From: Rhizobium sp. Q54
GTDB taxonomy: Bacteria > Pseudomonadota > Alphaproteobacteria > Rhizobiales > Beijerinckiaceae
Length of the DNA stretch: 41,073 bases
Assembly: GCA_945878875.1 (NCBI GenBank)
Contig: CAMCUC010000022.1
Span: forward strand, 1 to 41,073
Direction: 5' to 3'
Both the position numbers and the translations under genes were made by a program. The notes under the pieces are model-generated. The model ran no database searches and was not told the DNA's origin. It saw only the letters and a program-made list of their open reading frames with translations. Numbering within the stretch: the stretch's first letter is position 1; each line of letters begins with the position of its first letter. Of the stretch, positions 1 through 12,144 are shown piece after piece.

Positions 1-122
1 CCATAGACCGCAAACACTTTCGCGTTGCCAATCTTCATGTTGGGATCGAGCTGCACCTGAACGCTCCCGTCGCCGTCTGTGCAACGGGTAATGTGGGCTG
101 GCGGCTTGGTCATGATGTTCAT
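1..122 (-). CDS. bchL: BchL, DPOR iron protein subunit, N-terminal fragment
   Basis: Start of the NifH-like ATPase of dark-operative protochlorophyllide reductase, which passes electrons to BchNB. Only the first 40 codons are in the window. They contain the family's leader pattern ([12 protein letters not shown], then KVFAVYG immediately before the P-loop), so the Walker A motif and the cluster cysteines lie past the left edge. The ATG at 122 is 19 bases after the bchH stop and is preceded by AGGAGC at good spacing; a second in-frame ATG at 113 is possible but further from that site. It is the last visible gene of the bchFNBHL run. The assignment rests on the N-terminal sequence and gene order. 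Confidence 0.9.
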   Translation of the reverse strand, partial: MNIMTKPPAHITRCTDGDGSVQVQLDPNMKIGNAKVFAVY

Positions 123-141
123 GGCTTGCTCCTGTCGTCGA

Positions 142-3100
142 TCACGCGGCCATCTCCACGGCCACGCCCTCGATGTGATCTTCAATGTCTTCGCTGGCGC
201 GACGCAACGCATCGAGCGTCGCCTCGTCAGCGTTCCAGTATTTGCGCTCGTTGGCTTCAATCAGACGACTTGCGACTTTGGCCGCAGACGTTGGATTGAG
301 AGCCGTCAGACGTGCGCGCATTTCAGGGTCGAGCATATAGGTCTGCGCGATCTTGTCGTAGACCCAGGAATCAACTTCGCCAGTTGTCGCCGACCAGCCC
401 ATGGTGTTGGTGACATGGGCCTCGATGTGCCGCACGCCCTCATATCCATGTTTCAGCATGCCCTCGTACCATTTGGGATTGAGGATGCGTGTGCGCGTCT
501 CCAGCGCCACCTGTTCGTTGAGCGTGCGCACTGCGCCAGCGCCGCGCGTCTGGTCGCCGATATAAATGGCAGGCGCCGCGCCGCTGGCGCGTTTGGCCAG
601 GCGCGACAGGCCGCCAAGATTATCGAAATATTGATCGAGCGTGGTGACGCCCAGCTCGACGGATTCAAGGTTCTGATAAGCGATGTCTACATTGGCCATC
701 ACTGCGTTGAGCAGCGCGGGCTGGCGCGCCGACTTGCCGTTGCGGCCATAGGCAAAACACTTGCGGCGCGCATACATTTCGGCCAGCTCGTCTTCCTCTT
801 CCCATGCGCCGCTCTCGACAGCGTGGTTGAGATTTGAGCCATAGGCGCCGTCAGCGTTGCTGAAGACGCGCAGCGCCGCAGTCTCAATGTCGCAGCCATT
901 GGCCTGCATGTATTCGAGCGCATGCTTGCGCACGAAATTCATCTCAACGTCTTCGTCGGCGCTGGCGGCAAGGAATGTGGCTTCCGCCAGCAGGCGCGTT
1001 TGCAGCGGCATAAGATCGCGGAAAATGCCGGACAGCGTAACGATCACGTCGATGCGCGGGCGAGCAAGCTGTTCAAGTGGGATCAGTTGCGCGCCGCAAA
1101 GACGGCCATAACCGTCAAAGCGCGGCTCGGCGCCAAGCAGGTTTAAAGCTTGCGCTATCGGTACGCCCTGCGATTTCAGATTGTCCGTGCCCCACATCAC
1201 GAAAGCGATGGTGCGCGGGAACGCTGCGCCGTCGCCGACATGGCGCTCGATCAGCAATTGCGCATGGCGTGAGCCCTCAGCCATCGCAAAAGCGCTGGGA
1301 ATGCGGAACGGATCGAAGCCGTGCAGATTGCGCCCCGTAGGCAGCACTTCCGGCGTGCGCAGAAGATCGCCGCCCGGCGCGGGGCGAATGTAGCGAGCGT
1401 CTAACGCGCGCAGGATGGCGGGAACTTCGTGCTCTTGTTGCAGCAGCGCATTCGTGTTCGCCAGCGCGCTCAACGCCTCAACCTGCTCTGGCGCAGCGCT
1501 GATCGTGTTTGGCGCGGCGCCGTCCACCAGTGCTGTGATTTCCTCACGGGTGGGCTTCACGCCTTGCGCATTGTCGGCCATCGACAGTAGCGTATCGATG
1601 CGATCTTCGCGCGCGGCGGGCTTGCCGACGACATGCAGGCCATGCGGGATCAGCGTATATTCCAGCTCCAGAACGCGGTTTGACAAAGCGTCAATCTGCG
1701 CATCGGGCTCAAGCCATTCCGGCTCGGCTTGCGCGAGATCAACGCTGGCCGCTTGCGCTTGCAGGAGAGGCGCAAGTCGCGCGCGCTCTGCGTCAGCGTC
1801 CGGCCCCAAAGCGCGCCAGCTTTCCAGCGATGATTTCAACTCCAGCAGGCCGCGATAAAGGCCCGCGTGCGCGACGGGCGGCGTGAGATAGCTGATGAGC
1901 GTAGCGGCCGCGCGGCGCTTGGCGATGGCGCCTTCCGACGGATTGTTCGACGCATACAGATAAAGGTTCGGCAGGTCGCCAATCAGACGCTCGGGCCAGC
2001 AGGCGCTTGACATGCCGCATTGCTTGCCGGGCATGAATTCGAGCGCGCCATGGGTTCCAAAATGCAGCACGGCGTCCGCACAAAAATCCTCACGCATCCA
2101 GCGATAGAAGGCCGAAAACGCATGGGTCGGCGCAAAGCTCTTCTCAAACAAAAGGCGCATCGGATCGCCCTCGTATCCAAACGCGGGTTGCACGCCGACG
2201 AACACGTTTCCAAATTGTGCGCCAAGCACAAAGATCGACGCGCCGTCGCTTTGCTGGCGACCGGGGGCCGGCCCCCATTGCGCTTCAATCTCGTTGAGAT
2301 AACGCTCTTCGCGCACGTGATCTTCAGCCGATATGCACGCATGAACATTGGCCTGCGCGCCATATTCGGCTGAATTTCCTTTCAGCATGCAATCGCGCAA
2401 AGCATCCACGCTTTCGGGCAGATCGACTCTGTAACCAGCTTCTTTCAGGCCACTGAGCGTATTATGCAGCGATTCAAAAACCGAGAGAAACGCCGCAGTG
2501 CCAACGCTGCCTGCGTTCGGCGGAAAGTTGAACAGCACCACGCCGATCTTGCGTTGCGCAAGCGGTGTCTTGCGCAACGATACGAGTTTCTCGACGCGCG
2601 CAGCCAATATCGCGACACGGCCCGCATCGGCCTGCATGTCGCGCCCGCCGTCGCTGGCCGCTGACGAGCGACCGCCAAACACGGTCGGGCTTGTCGCCCC
2701 GTCGAGTTCGGGGATCGCGACCATTACGGTGGCTTCTACCGGCATCAAGCCGCGCTCGGATTCGTTCCATTGCTCCAGCGTCTGGAATTCAAGCGGATGG
2801 GCGGCCAGATAGGGAACGTCCAGCGTGCTGAGGATTTCTTCGGCGGCGCGTGAATCGTTATACGCAGGCCCGCCAACGAGCGAAAAGCCGGTGAGCGACA
2901 CGAGCGCGTCAATCGTTGGCCTGCCGTCTTTCATGAAGAATTGTTCAATGGCGGGGCGCGCGTCCAGCCCGCTTGCGAAGGCCGGAATCACGCTGAGCCC
3001 ACGCGCTTCCAGCGCTGCGATGGCGCCGTCGTAATGCGCCGTATTGCTTGCCAGAAGATACGAGCGCATGACGATGACGCCGACCGTGCCACGCGCGCCG

Positions 3101-3831
3101 TTCGAGAGTGCGCGCACCGCTTGCGCATCCTCGCCCATGCGGCCTTTAAGACGCGGGTGGTAGACGCCAACCTCGGGATATTCCACCGGATCGCCCACTT
3201 TGACGCTGCCGCGCAGCGCTTTGCGCGGGCCTTCGGCATAGCGGTTGATGAGGAAGCCGACGAGATTCACAACGTTGTCGTCGGAGCCCGCGAGCCAATA
3301 TTGCAGCGTCAGGAGATAGGCGCGCACGTCCTGCGCAGCGCCGGGGATGAATTTCAGGAGGCGCGGAATTCGGCGCAGCATTTTCATCTGCTTGGCGCCG
3401 GCTACCCCGGACTTCTCGGTCTTGCCGCGCAGTTTCTTCAAGAATGCGCGCAGGCCGCCGCTGGAATGGGTGGTGAAGCGCCCCATGCGCGTGAGCTTGG
3501 CGACCTCGCCCGCCGACATGGCCACAACCATAGCATCGCATGAATCGCGCCGGGCCTGAAGCGCCGGAAGCACACATTGAATATGGTCTTCCATGAACAA
3601 CATGGTGGCGATGACGATATCGGCTTTGGCGATGTCTTCGTTGCAATTCTCCAGCGCGAGCGCATCTTCGCCCCATTGCGCGGCCGAATGCAGCGTTAAT
3701 GAAAGGCCGGGGATTTGCCGACGCAAAGCGGTTTCAGCGCGTGCGACCGCACTCGCCAGATGATCGTCAAGGGTGACGATCGTGACGCGGATTGGCGTCG
3801 GCTCAACGGCCGAAGTGCGCTTTGGCGTCAT
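142..3831 (-). CDS. bchH: BchH, magnesium chelatase large subunit
   Basis: Porphyrin-binding subunit of Mg-chelatase, which inserts Mg into protoporphyrin IX with the BchI/BchD ATPases as the first committed step to bacteriochlorophyll. It is 1229 aa, normal for the family. The N-terminus ([13 protein letters not shown], then [10 protein letters not shown]) and the signature [15 protein letters not shown] near residues 589-604 are typical CobN/BchH. The ATG at 3831 was chosen because the homologous sequence begins there and GGAG stands 8 bases upstream; the open frame extends further upstream but only inside bchB. It overlaps the bchB end by 29 bases, which implies translational coupling. Its partners bchI and bchD are not in this window. 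Confidence 0.97.
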   Translation of the reverse strand: MTPKRTSAVEPTPIRVTIVTLDDHLASAVARAETALRRQIPGLSLTLHSAAQWGEDALALENCNEDIAKADIVIATMLFMEDHIQCVLPALQARRDSCDAMVVAMSAGEVAKLTRMGRFTTHSSGGLRAFLKKLRGKTEKSGVAGAKQMKMLRRIPRLLKFIPGAAQDVRAYLLTLQYWLAGSDDNVVNLVGFLINRYAEGPRKALRGSVKVGDPVEYPEVGVYHPRLKGRMGEDAQAVRALSNGARGTVGVIVMRSYLLASNTAHYDGAIAALEARGLSVIPAFASGLDARPAIEQFFMKDGRPTIDALVSLTGFSLVGGPAYNDSRAAEEILSTLDVPYLAAHPLEFQTLEQWNESERGLMPVEATVMVAIPELDGATSPTVFGGRSSAASDGGRDMQADAGRVAILAARVEKLVSLRKTPLAQRKIGVVLFNFPPNAGSVGTAAFLSVFESLHNTLSGLKEAGYRVDLPESVDALRDCMLKGNSAEYGAQANVHACISAEDHVREERYLNEIEAQWGPAPGRQQSDGASIFVLGAQFGNVFVGVQPAFGYEGDPMRLLFEKSFAPTHAFSAFYRWMREDFCADAVLHFGTHGALEFMPGKQCGMSSACWPERLIGDLPNLYLYASNNPSEGAIAKRRAAATLISYLTPPVAHAGLYRGLLELKSSLESWRALGPDADAERARLAPLLQAQAASVDLAQAEPEWLEPDAQIDALSNRVLELEYTLIPHGLHVVGKPAAREDRIDTLLSMADNAQGVKPTREEITALVDGAAPNTISAAPEQVEALSALANTNALLQQEHEVPAILRALDARYIRPAPGGDLLRTPEVLPTGRNLHGFDPFRIPSAFAMAEGSRHAQLLIERHVGDGAAFPRTIAFVMWGTDNLKSQGVPIAQALNLLGAEPRFDGYGRLCGAQLIPLEQLARPRIDVIVTLSGIFRDLMPLQTRLLAEATFLAASADEDVEMNFVRKHALEYMQANGCDIETAALRVFSNADGAYGSNLNHAVESGAWEEEDELAEMYARRKCFAYGRNGKSARQPALLNAVMANVDIAYQNLESVELGVTTLDQYFDNLGGLSRLAKRASGAAPAIYIGDQTRGAGAVRTLNEQVALETRTRILNPKWYEGMLKHGYEGVRHIEAHVTNTMGWSATTGEVDSWVYDKIAQTYMLDPEMRARLTALNPTSAAKVASRLIEANERKYWNADEATLDALRRASEDIEDHIEGVAVEMAA

Positions 3832-5395
3832 ACAACGTCTCCACATCGATACGGGCCATGCCATGCTCAAGCGCAAAGGCTTCAGTGTTGCGTCTTGCTT
3901 TGCCGCGCACAAAAAACGGGATTTTGCGAAGCTCTTTTTCCGCGTCCATAGACCACGCGGGCGCAGCGGTTTGCGTCGCAACCAGAACGTCGCCCTGTTC
4001 CTCTGCGACAGGCGCCGGAGCGCTGTCTTCAATCTTGATAGCGGCCTCAGCAGGCGCCTCGCCATGACCCAGATGCGAGGGCGATATGCCGTCGCGAAAT
4101 TCAAAATCACCCCGGAACATGCCGATCAAATGCTCTTCAAGCCCCATCATGAGCGGATGAACGAGCGTATCGAACAGAACATTGGCGCCTTCAAAACCCA
4201 TTTGCGGCGAATAGCGGGCCGGGAAATCCTGCACATGTACGGGCGCCGAAATCACTGCGCATGGCACTCGCAAGCGCTTGGCGATATGGCGCTCCATCTG
4301 CGTGCCCAGCACCAGCTCGGGAGCCGATGCTGCAATGGCTTCTTCAACGTCGAGATAATCGTCGCTGATAAGCGCTTCAACGCCATGACGGGCTGCGGCT
4401 TCACGCACCTCGCGCGCAAACTCGCGCGAATACGTGCCAAGGCCAACGACTTTGAAGCCGAGTTCCTTGGCCGCGACGTCTGCGATTGCGATGGCGTGCG
4501 TTGCATCGCCAAACACAAAGACGCGCTTGCCCGTGAGGTAGGTTGAATCGACCGAGCGCGAATACCACGGCAGGCGCGAGGATTGCTGGCCCAGAAGCGC
4601 GCTGGCGTCCACGCTTGCAAGCTCTGCTACCTCAGCGATGAAAGCGCGCGTGGCGCCGATTCCGATGGGAATCGTGCGCGTGAATTTCTGGCCAAAGGTA
4701 CGCTGCAAATAGGTCGCAGCCTGACCCGCGACTTCCGGATAAAGCACGACGTTAAAATCAGCCTCACCAAGGCGCGCGATATCGGCGGGATTGGCGCCAA
4801 GCGGCGCCACCACATTGACGTCAACGCCGATCTGCTCAAGCAATTTCAAGACTTCCGTGAGATCGTCGCGATGACGGAAACCCAAGGTGGACGGGCCTAA
4901 AATGTTGCATGTCGCGCGCGCGCCTTCTGCGCGAATATGCGGAGTTGACGGCTTCTGGCCCGCCAGCGTGCGAACGATGCGATAGAAGGTTTCCGACGCG
5001 CCCCAGTTTTCCTTGCGCTGATAGGCTGGCAATTCCAGCGCAACAACGGGAATATCGAGCCCCAACGCCTGCGCGAGGCCGCCCGGATCGTCCTGAATGA
5101 GTTCAGCCGTGCAGGATGAGCCAACGATCAAAGCATCGGGCTTGAAGCGCTCAACAGCGTCGCGCGCGGCGTTCTTGAACAATTCCGCCGTGTCGCCGCC
5201 AAGATCGCGCGCCTGAAACGTCGTGTAGGTGACAGGCGGGCGCGTATCGCGGCGCTCGATCATCGTGAACAACAAATCGGCGTAGGTGTCGCCCTGCGGC
5301 GCATGCAAAACATAATGCACGCTCTTCATGGCGGCGCAGATGCGCATCGCGCCAATGTGGGGCGGGCCTTCATAAGTCCAGAGGGTGAGCTGCAT
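3803..5395 (-). CDS. bchB: BchB, DPOR catalytic subunit B
   Basis: Subunit of the BchN2B2 catalytic component of light-independent protochlorophyllide reductase, which reduces the C17=C18 double bond without light. It is 530 aa. The start [12 protein letters not shown] is the family N-terminus. The unusual cluster ligand Asp36 (APQGD) and Cys95 (GSSCTAE) fall at the same positions as in Rhodobacter, which confirms the start at 5395. An open frame continues upstream for 51 codons inside bchN but is not homologous. The bchN stop is one base away (TGAgATG), so the genes are coupled. The C-terminal region after about residue 430 carries the usual variable linker (Ala/Pro/Glu-rich) before the last conserved helix. 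Confidence 0.97.
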   Translation of the reverse strand: MQLTLWTYEGPPHIGAMRICAAMKSVHYVLHAPQGDTYADLLFTMIERRDTRPPVTYTTFQARDLGGDTAELFKNAARDAVERFKPDALIVGSSCTAELIQDDPGGLAQALGLDIPVVALELPAYQRKENWGASETFYRIVRTLAGQKPSTPHIRAEGARATCNILGPSTLGFRHRDDLTEVLKLLEQIGVDVNVVAPLGANPADIARLGEADFNVVLYPEVAGQAATYLQRTFGQKFTRTIPIGIGATRAFIAEVAELASVDASALLGQQSSRLPWYSRSVDSTYLTGKRVFVFGDATHAIAIADVAAKELGFKVVGLGTYSREFAREVREAAARHGVEALISDDYLDVEEAIAASAPELVLGTQMERHIAKRLRVPCAVISAPVHVQDFPARYSPQMGFEGANVLFDTLVHPLMMGLEEHLIGMFRGDFEFRDGISPSHLGHGEAPAEAAIKIEDSAPAPVAEEQGDVLVATQTAAPAWSMDAEKELRKIPFFVRGKARRNTEAFALEHGMARIDVETLYDAKAHFGR

Positions 5396-5396
5396 C

Positions 5397-7168
<1,772 letters not shown>

Positions 7169-7415
7169 GATCCCCCCTGTATGGCAATATCGAGAGGCTA
7201 GTTGACGACTATATGACTGTCAATTAAATTTGACGTCTAGACAGCCTTACACTACAAGTTTACACGTATTGCACGGCTAGCGCTCAGGTGCTTAGATCAG
7301 CCGATGCTCGTCGTTTACGGGAAGCAGACAGGCGGCGGTCGCCTTGCAGCTTGATCCCGGGGCGGTGGGCGTCAAGTTCGGACCATAAGGAACCGGACAT
7401 TGGGAGGGATGGCTT
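7169..7415. promoter_or_regulatory. Divergent bchF/aerR control region
   Basis: Gene-free 247 bases. It contains TTGACG at 7202-7207, then the near-palindrome TGTCAATTAAATTTGACG at 7218-7235 (TGT-N12-ACG, one base off the PpsR/CrtJ consensus TGT-N12-ACA), then a second one-off match, CGT-N12-ACA, at 7234-7251 that shares two bases with it. On the minus strand, TGTCAA reads as a perfect -35 box TTGACA, with TAGCCT 17 bases on as a weak -10 for bchF, so a bound repressor would cover the bchF -35. The aerR ribosome site is GGGAGG, 8 bases before its ATG. Operator function is inferred from sequence. Confidence 0.6.
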
Positions 7416-8342
7416 ATGGCGCATCTCGATAAGAACGCACTGGGTATTTACTCCGACAATTCAGGCGAAGGCGGGCTCAGCAATTCATTTCTCGGTGAAA
7501 TGCGGGATATGAGCTTTGCTATGCCCCCGGATCCCGCCAACACCACGCTGGCGGGTATCGTCGAAGCTGAAATCATCCCGAGGCTGCTCCTTGTCAATAA
7601 AGCGCGGGTCTTTAACGCCTCCCCAGATTCCGTCGCCAAACGGGAAACCATCTCGGCTGAAGACGTGGAAGCGTTTTGCGAAATCGTACGCTCCCGGCAG
7701 ATCGACGAGATTGACGCTTTCGTGTCCTCCATTTGCGCCAGAGGCGTAGACACGGACAGCGTAATGCTGAACCTGCTGGCGCCCACCGCGCGCCTGCTTG
7801 GGCGGATGTGGGAGCGCGACGAAAGCGATTTCGCAACCGTCACCATCAGCCTGTGCCGCTTGCAGCAGGCCTTGCGCAAGATAGCGGGCCAGCATGGACA
7901 ATCGACCAGCCCTGTGAAGCCTCCACACCGAATCCTGCTGGCAACATCTCCGGGCGACCAGCACAATTTTGGACTGTTGATCGTCGATGAGTTCCTGCAT
8001 CGCGCAGGCTGGGACGTGTGTTCTTTGCCAGCAGCAACGGGTGCCGACATCGAACGCAGGGTCAAACGCGAAATTTTCGAAATCGCTGGACTTTCTTTAA
8101 GTCAGGAGGCATTGCTTCCAGACATTGAAACATTGATCGCTAATATTCGGCGCTCGTCGCTAAACCCGAATATTGCGATCATGGTTGGAGGTTGCGTTTT
8201 CGCCGAACGCCCGGATCTCGTCGCCAAGGTTGGAGCCGACGCTCTGGCTCTGGACGGCAGGGACGCTGTGGTGCAAGCAGAAAAGCTTGTGGTCGCCCTG
8301 CAAGATTCGACTGGGCTGAAAGCTAACGAGAAGGCCATATGA
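7416..8342 (+). CDS. aerR: AerR/PpaA-type B12-domain antirepressor
   Basis: Cobalamin-binding-type regulator that in Rhodobacter relatives binds CrtJ/PpsR and modulates its DNA binding in response to light and oxygen. It is 308 aa: a variable N-terminus, a helical domain at about 45-160 containing RLLGRMWERDESDFATVTI (typical of B12 sensor modules), then a Rossmann-like domain at about 170-300. The B12-ligand motif is seen as DQHNFG with His183, and MVGGCVFAE fits the cobalamin tail pocket. It lies immediately before ppsR, the usual aerR-ppsR order. The ATG at 7416 has a strong GGGAGG site. No output or photosensory domain is fused. The family call is firm; bound cofactor and direction of action are inferred. 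Confidence 0.88.
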   Translation: MAHLDKNALGIYSDNSGEGGLSNSFLGEMRDMSFAMPPDPANTTLAGIVEAEIIPRLLLVNKARVFNASPDSVAKRETISAEDVEAFCEIVRSRQIDEIDAFVSSICARGVDTDSVMLNLLAPTARLLGRMWERDESDFATVTISLCRLQQALRKIAGQHGQSTSPVKPPHRILLATSPGDQHNFGLLIVDEFLHRAGWDVCSLPAATGADIERRVKREIFEIAGLSLSQEALLPDIETLIANIRRSSLNPNIAIMVGGCVFAERPDLVAKVGADALALDGRDAVVQAEKLVVALQDSTGLKANEKAI

Positions 8343-8400
8343 TTCATCCGGGCCATTTCCTTTGCGTCACGCACTCCTGCTTTGTTGCGGGGGAAATCTC

Positions 8401-9804
8401 TTGACCCAATTTTACGCGCCCGAAAAATCTATCGGCGCAATGGATGCAAACAGCGCCGCGCGTTTGCTGGTCGCGGCCTCCGACATTACCCTCGTTCTTG
8501 ACGACAAGGGCGTCATCCGCGATTTTGCGGTTGGCGGCGAAAGCTTCACGAAGGACCGCGAATGGCTCGGCCAGAAATGGATCGAGACGGTCACGGTCGA
8601 AAGCCGCCCCAAGGTCGAGGACATGCTGCGCGAGGCGCAAAATAACTCGATCGCGCGCTCGCGGGAGATCAATCATCGCCTGAGCAGCGGGCAGGACTTG
8701 CCTATCCGCTATTCAGCGTTCCAGATCGGCAAGAGCGGACGTGTGCTCGCGCTTGGCCGCGATCTGCGGATGATCAGCCAGCTCCAGCAGCGCCTTATGG
8801 AGGCGCAGCGCACCACGGAGCATGAATTCCTCCGTCTGCGCAGCGCCGAAACGCGCTACCGCATTCTGTTCCAGATGTCGGAAGAAGCGGTCATCATTGT
8901 TGATGCACACTCACTCAGGACAGTGGACGCCAACCCGGCAGCCGCCGCATTGATCGAAACCACCTCCGGCAAGCTGGTCGGGCGCCCCTTGAGCGACATT
9001 TTTGACGTTTCGGCGCGCGTTGCGATGGAGGGACAGCTTGAGAGCATCCGCACCATCGGGCGCATCGAAGCCGTGCGGGGCCGTCTTGCAAGCCAGCGCG
9101 AGTGCTGGATGTCCGCCTCATTCTTCCGCCATGACGAAGGCGCGCAGATTCTCATCCGCCTGACGCCGGTGCTCGATAGCGCCGCGACACGGATTCCGGC
9201 TGTGAAAACGCAGGTTCTGCGCGTGATCGAGAGTCTGCCGGACGCCTTTCTGGTGGTCGATCAGGATCGCAAGGTTCTGGATGCAAACACCTCTTTCCTT
9301 GAGATCGCCGAGCTTTCCTCGCTGTCGCAAGCACGCGGCCAGCCGCTTGATCGCTGGCTGGGGCGCTCAAACGTTGACGTGAACGTGCTGTTCTCGAACC
9401 TGCGCGATCATGGCTCGGTGCGCGATTTCACAACCATCATTCATACCGATTACGGCGCCACCGAAGAGGTTGAAGTCTCCGGCGTCGCGGTGCCGGGCGA
9501 CAACCCATGCTATGGTCTGGTGATCCATTCCGTCGCGCGGCGCGGACGCCAAAGCCAACCACAGGCGGAAGACCAGGCCCGCAGCGCCGAGCAATTGGCG
9601 GAGCTGGTCGGTCGCGTGCCCTTGAAACAGCTGGTGCGCGAGACGGTGGAGATCACCGAGCGCATGTGTATCGAGGCTTCCTTGCGCCTCACCGGCGACA
9701 ATCGCGCCGCCGCCGCACAGATGCTCGGCCTCAGCCGCCAGAGCCTCTACGACAAACTGCGCCGTTATGATCTGGGCGACCTGCCGCAGGACGATTCAAA
9801 CTGA
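8401..9804 (+). CDS. ppsR: PpsR/CrtJ photosynthesis repressor
   Basis: Redox-responsive repressor of bch, crt and light-harvesting genes. It is 467 aa from a TTG start chosen because GGGGGA lies 8 bases upstream and because YAPEKSxG fits rhizobial PpsR N-termini; a TTG at 8362 and an ATG at 8440 are alternatives. Seen: an N-terminal PAS-like region, two further PAS domains (about 150-260 and 270-380), a Q-linker and a Fis-type HTH at the end (MLGLSRQSLYDKLRRY). Cys423 in ERMCIEA matches redox Cys424 of R. sphaeroides PpsR, but the position equivalent to Cys251 is Arg253, so an intramolecular disulfide of that kind is not possible. PpsR1 of photosynthetic Bradyrhizobium is similar. Confidence 0.95.
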   Translation: MTQFYAPEKSIGAMDANSAARLLVAASDITLVLDDKGVIRDFAVGGESFTKDREWLGQKWIETVTVESRPKVEDMLREAQNNSIARSREINHRLSSGQDLPIRYSAFQIGKSGRVLALGRDLRMISQLQQRLMEAQRTTEHEFLRLRSAETRYRILFQMSEEAVIIVDAHSLRTVDANPAAAALIETTSGKLVGRPLSDIFDVSARVAMEGQLESIRTIGRIEAVRGRLASQRECWMSASFFRHDEGAQILIRLTPVLDSAATRIPAVKTQVLRVIESLPDAFLVVDQDRKVLDANTSFLEIAELSSLSQARGQPLDRWLGRSNVDVNVLFSNLRDHGSVRDFTTIIHTDYGATEEVEVSGVAVPGDNPCYGLVIHSVARRGRQSQPQAEDQARSAEQLAELVGRVPLKQLVRETVEITERMCIEASLRLTGDNRAAAAQMLGLSRQSLYDKLRRYDLGDLPQDDSN

Positions 9805-9865
9805 CACAAACTTGCGATTCGAAAATACGATTCGTACAAGCGCTGTTTTGCCTTACATTTTTTAG

Positions 9866-9883
9866 TGTCAAACTTTCTGGACA
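9866..9883 (+). promoter_or_regulatory. PpsR/CrtJ operator upstream of bchG
   Basis: TGTCAAACTTTCTGGACA is an exact TGT-N12-ACA match with outer dyad TGTC/GACA. It lies 30 bases before the bchG ATG in the 109-base gap after ppsR. A weaker half-match (GCG-N12-ACA, 9840-9857) lies exactly 8 bases upstream, the usual spacing for paired CrtJ sites. The position suggests PpsR controls bchG-bch2-bchP apart from any readthrough from ppsR. Binding is not shown, only the motif. Confidence 0.7.
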
Positions 9884-9913
9884 GGTCGATGCTGGGCGTC
9901 TAGTCTGTCATTC

Positions 9914-10813
9914 ATGTCCTATGCAGCGCCCGCTTATCCCGCGCCCTCAGTCATACTTGAGCTGCTGAAGCCAATCACATGGTTTGCGCCGATGTGGGCA
10001 TTTATGTGCGGGCTTGTGTCGACGGGCGCCCCCCTGCTGGATCGGTGGCCGCTTGTGGTTGGCGGCATTGTGCTGGCTGGCCCGCTCGTGTGCGGCACAA
10101 GTCAGGCCGTCAACGATTGGTATGATCGCCATGTTGACGCTATCAACGAGCCGCTGCGCCCCATTCCATCGGGCCGCATGCCGGGCGAATGGGGCTTTTA
10201 CGTCGCGTGTTTTTTCACCGCGCTTTCCCTGCTGGTCGCGGCGCTGCTTGGCGCCGCCGTACTCGGCGCCGCTGTCGTTGGCCTCGCACTGGCGTGGGCC
10301 TACAGCGCGCCGCCGTTGCGGCTAAAGGCCAACGGCTGGTGGGGCAATAGCGCAGTTGGCCTTTGCTACGAGGGCCTGCCGTGGTTCACGGGCGCTGCCG
10401 TCGTCAGCGCGTCATTTCCCGATTGGCGCATCGTCACGCTGGCTTTGCTCTATAGCGTCGGCGCCCATGGCATCATGACGCTCAACGATTTCAAATCCGT
10501 CGAGGGCGATCTCAAGTCAGGCATCGCCTCCCTGCCCGCGCAATTGGGCGTTGGCCGCGCCGCGCGCCTCGCCTGCATCGTTATGGCCGCACCTCAATTT
10601 CTCGTCATCGGCCTGCTTGTTCAATGGGGCCAGCCTGTTCATGCGCTCATCGTGGCGGCGCTTCTGCTGGCGCAAGGCGTTTTGATGAAGCGCCTGCTGG
10701 CTGATCCGCGCGGGCGAGCGGCCTGGTATAACGCAACCGGCACAAGCCTTTACGTGCTTGGCATGCTGGCGTCTGCCTTTGCGCTGCGCAGCCTTTTGGG
10801 TGCGGGCTCATGA
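9914..10813 (+). CDS. bchG: BchG, bacteriochlorophyll a synthase
   Basis: UbiA-family membrane prenyltransferase that esterifies bacteriochlorophyllide a with geranylgeranyl diphosphate. It is 299 aa with about eight or nine hydrophobic segments. The first Asp-rich site is NDWYDRHVDAINEP near residues 68-81, followed by RPIPSGR, and a second conserved site LNDFKSVEGD lies near residue 194. These separate it from generic UbiA proteins. First gene of bchG-bch2-bchP, with a perfect PpsR site in front. Its stop overlaps the next start as ATGA at 10810-10813. Confidence 0.96.
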   Translation: MSYAAPAYPAPSVILELLKPITWFAPMWAFMCGLVSTGAPLLDRWPLVVGGIVLAGPLVCGTSQAVNDWYDRHVDAINEPLRPIPSGRMPGEWGFYVACFFTALSLLVAALLGAAVLGAAVVGLALAWAYSAPPLRLKANGWWGNSAVGLCYEGLPWFTGAAVVSASFPDWRIVTLALLYSVGAHGIMTLNDFKSVEGDLKSGIASLPAQLGVGRAARLACIVMAAPQFLVIGLLVQWGQPVHALIVAALLLAQGVLMKRLLADPRGRAAWYNATGTSLYVLGMLASAFALRSLLGAGS

Positions 10814-12144
10814 TCCCCGCCTTGAGCTGGTTCGCCATCGTTCGCATCGGGCTTGTCCAAACAGCCATCGGGGCCATCGTTGTGCTGACGACCTCCACTC
10901 TCAATCGCGTGATGGTGGTCGAGATCGGCCTGCCTGCGCTTGTGCCGGGCCTGCTGGTGACGCTGCATTATGCGGTGCAGGTGCTGCGTCCACGCTGGGG
11001 CCATGGCTCGGACGGTGGGCGCCGCCGCACGCCGTGGATCATCGCAGGGATGGGCGCGCTCGCGCTTGGCGGCGCGCTGGCGGCTGTGGCGACCGTGCTG
11101 ATGGAGACCAATCTGCCGATGGGGCTGGCGCTGGGCGCCTTCGCCTTCCTGCTGATTGGAATTGGCGTCGGCGCCGCAGGCACATCTTTGCTCACGCTGC
11201 TGGCCGAGCGCGTCGATCCGGCGCGCCGGGCGCCCGCCGCCACCATTGTGTGGACGATGATGATTATGGGCTTCGCCGTTACCGCAATCAGTGCGGGCAA
11301 GGCGCTGGAGCCATTCTCGTCGCAGCGCCTCATCATGGTGACGAGCGCCGTCTCGCTGATCGCGTTCTGCGTCGCCTGCATCGCCATTGCAGGCGTCGAG
11401 AAAATCCCCTCTCTGGCGCAAGGCGAGCGCGCGCAAGCGGTCCCGTTCCGGCAAGCGTTTATTGAGGTGTGGAGCGAGGCGCCCACGCGGCGCTTTACGA
11501 TTTTCATCTTCGTGTCGATGCTCGCCTATAATGCGCAAGACCTCATTCTGGAGCCGTTCGCGGGCATCGTCTTTGGCATGACGCCGGGCCAGTCGACGCA
11601 ATTGGGCGGCCTGCAACATGCGGGCGTGCTGGCGGGCATGATCCTTTGCGCTGTCGCAGGCAATCTGGCGGGCAAGGCGGAAACCGCTGTGTTGCAGCGC
11701 TTTATGGTGTGGGGCTGCGTTGCGTCAGGGCTCGCCATGCTTGGAGTCGCGATGGGCGGAATCGTCGGACCGACATGGCCGATCAAGCCTGCGGTGTTTG
11801 CGCTTGGCGTGGCCAATGGCGCCTTCTCAATTGCAGCTATCGGCACGATGATGGCCATGGCGCGCACCGGCAACCCGGGACGCGAGGGCGTGCGCATGGG
11901 CCTTTGGGGCGCCGCGCAAGCCATTGCGTTCGCGCTCGGCGGTCTTCTGGGCACGCTGGCGGTAGACGTCGCGCGCATCGCTTTTGGATCCCCTGTGCCA
12001 GCCTATACGCTCGTCTTCATGGGCGAGGCGGCGATGTTCATACTTGCCGCAATTCTGGCTGCAGCTGTCGCGCGGCGGCAAAAAAAGTCTACGCGCGAAA
12101 TGCAATTGCCTGAATTTGACAAGACCATGGAGCGTGCAAGATGA
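10810..12144 (+). CDS. Bch2/PucC-family MFS protein
   Basis: Major-facilitator-type membrane protein of the BCH2/PucC/LhaA family (PF03209), thought to help deliver bacteriochlorophyll to, or assemble, light-harvesting complexes. It is 444 aa with about twelve membrane segments. Seen: NRVMVVEIGLPALVPGLLV in the first segment, RWGHGSDGGRRRTPWI in the first cytoplasmic loop, and GVLAGM in the middle, all usual for the family. Its place between bchG and bchP is that of orf428 in Rhodobacter capsulatus, so it is the bchG-linked member, not the puc- or puh-linked one. It overlaps both neighbours by 4 bases (ATGA). The exact substrate or client is unknown. Confidence 0.9.
   Translation: MIPALSWFAIVRIGLVQTAIGAIVVLTTSTLNRVMVVEIGLPALVPGLLVTLHYAVQVLRPRWGHGSDGGRRRTPWIIAGMGALALGGALAAVATVLMETNLPMGLALGAFAFLLIGIGVGAAGTSLLTLLAERVDPARRAPAATIVWTMMIMGFAVTAISAGKALEPFSSQRLIMVTSAVSLIAFCVACIAIAGVEKIPSLAQGERAQAVPFRQAFIEVWSEAPTRRFTIFIFVSMLAYNAQDLILEPFAGIVFGMTPGQSTQLGGLQHAGVLAGMILCAVAGNLAGKAETAVLQRFMVWGCVASGLAMLGVAMGGIVGPTWPIKPAVFALGVANGAFSIAAIGTMMAMARTGNPGREGVRMGLWGAAQAIAFALGGLLGTLAVDVARIAFGSPVPAYTLVFMGEAAMFILAAILAAAVARRQKKSTREMQLPEFDKTMERAR

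Noticed and set aside
79-837. Plus-strand open frame of 252 codons
   Set aside because: Fully antisense to bchH/bchL, no family features, no plausible ribosome site; a by-product of high GC.
10750-11619. Minus-strand open frame of 289 codons
   Set aside because: Antisense to the bch2 gene, extremely rich in Arg/His/Gln, no domain.
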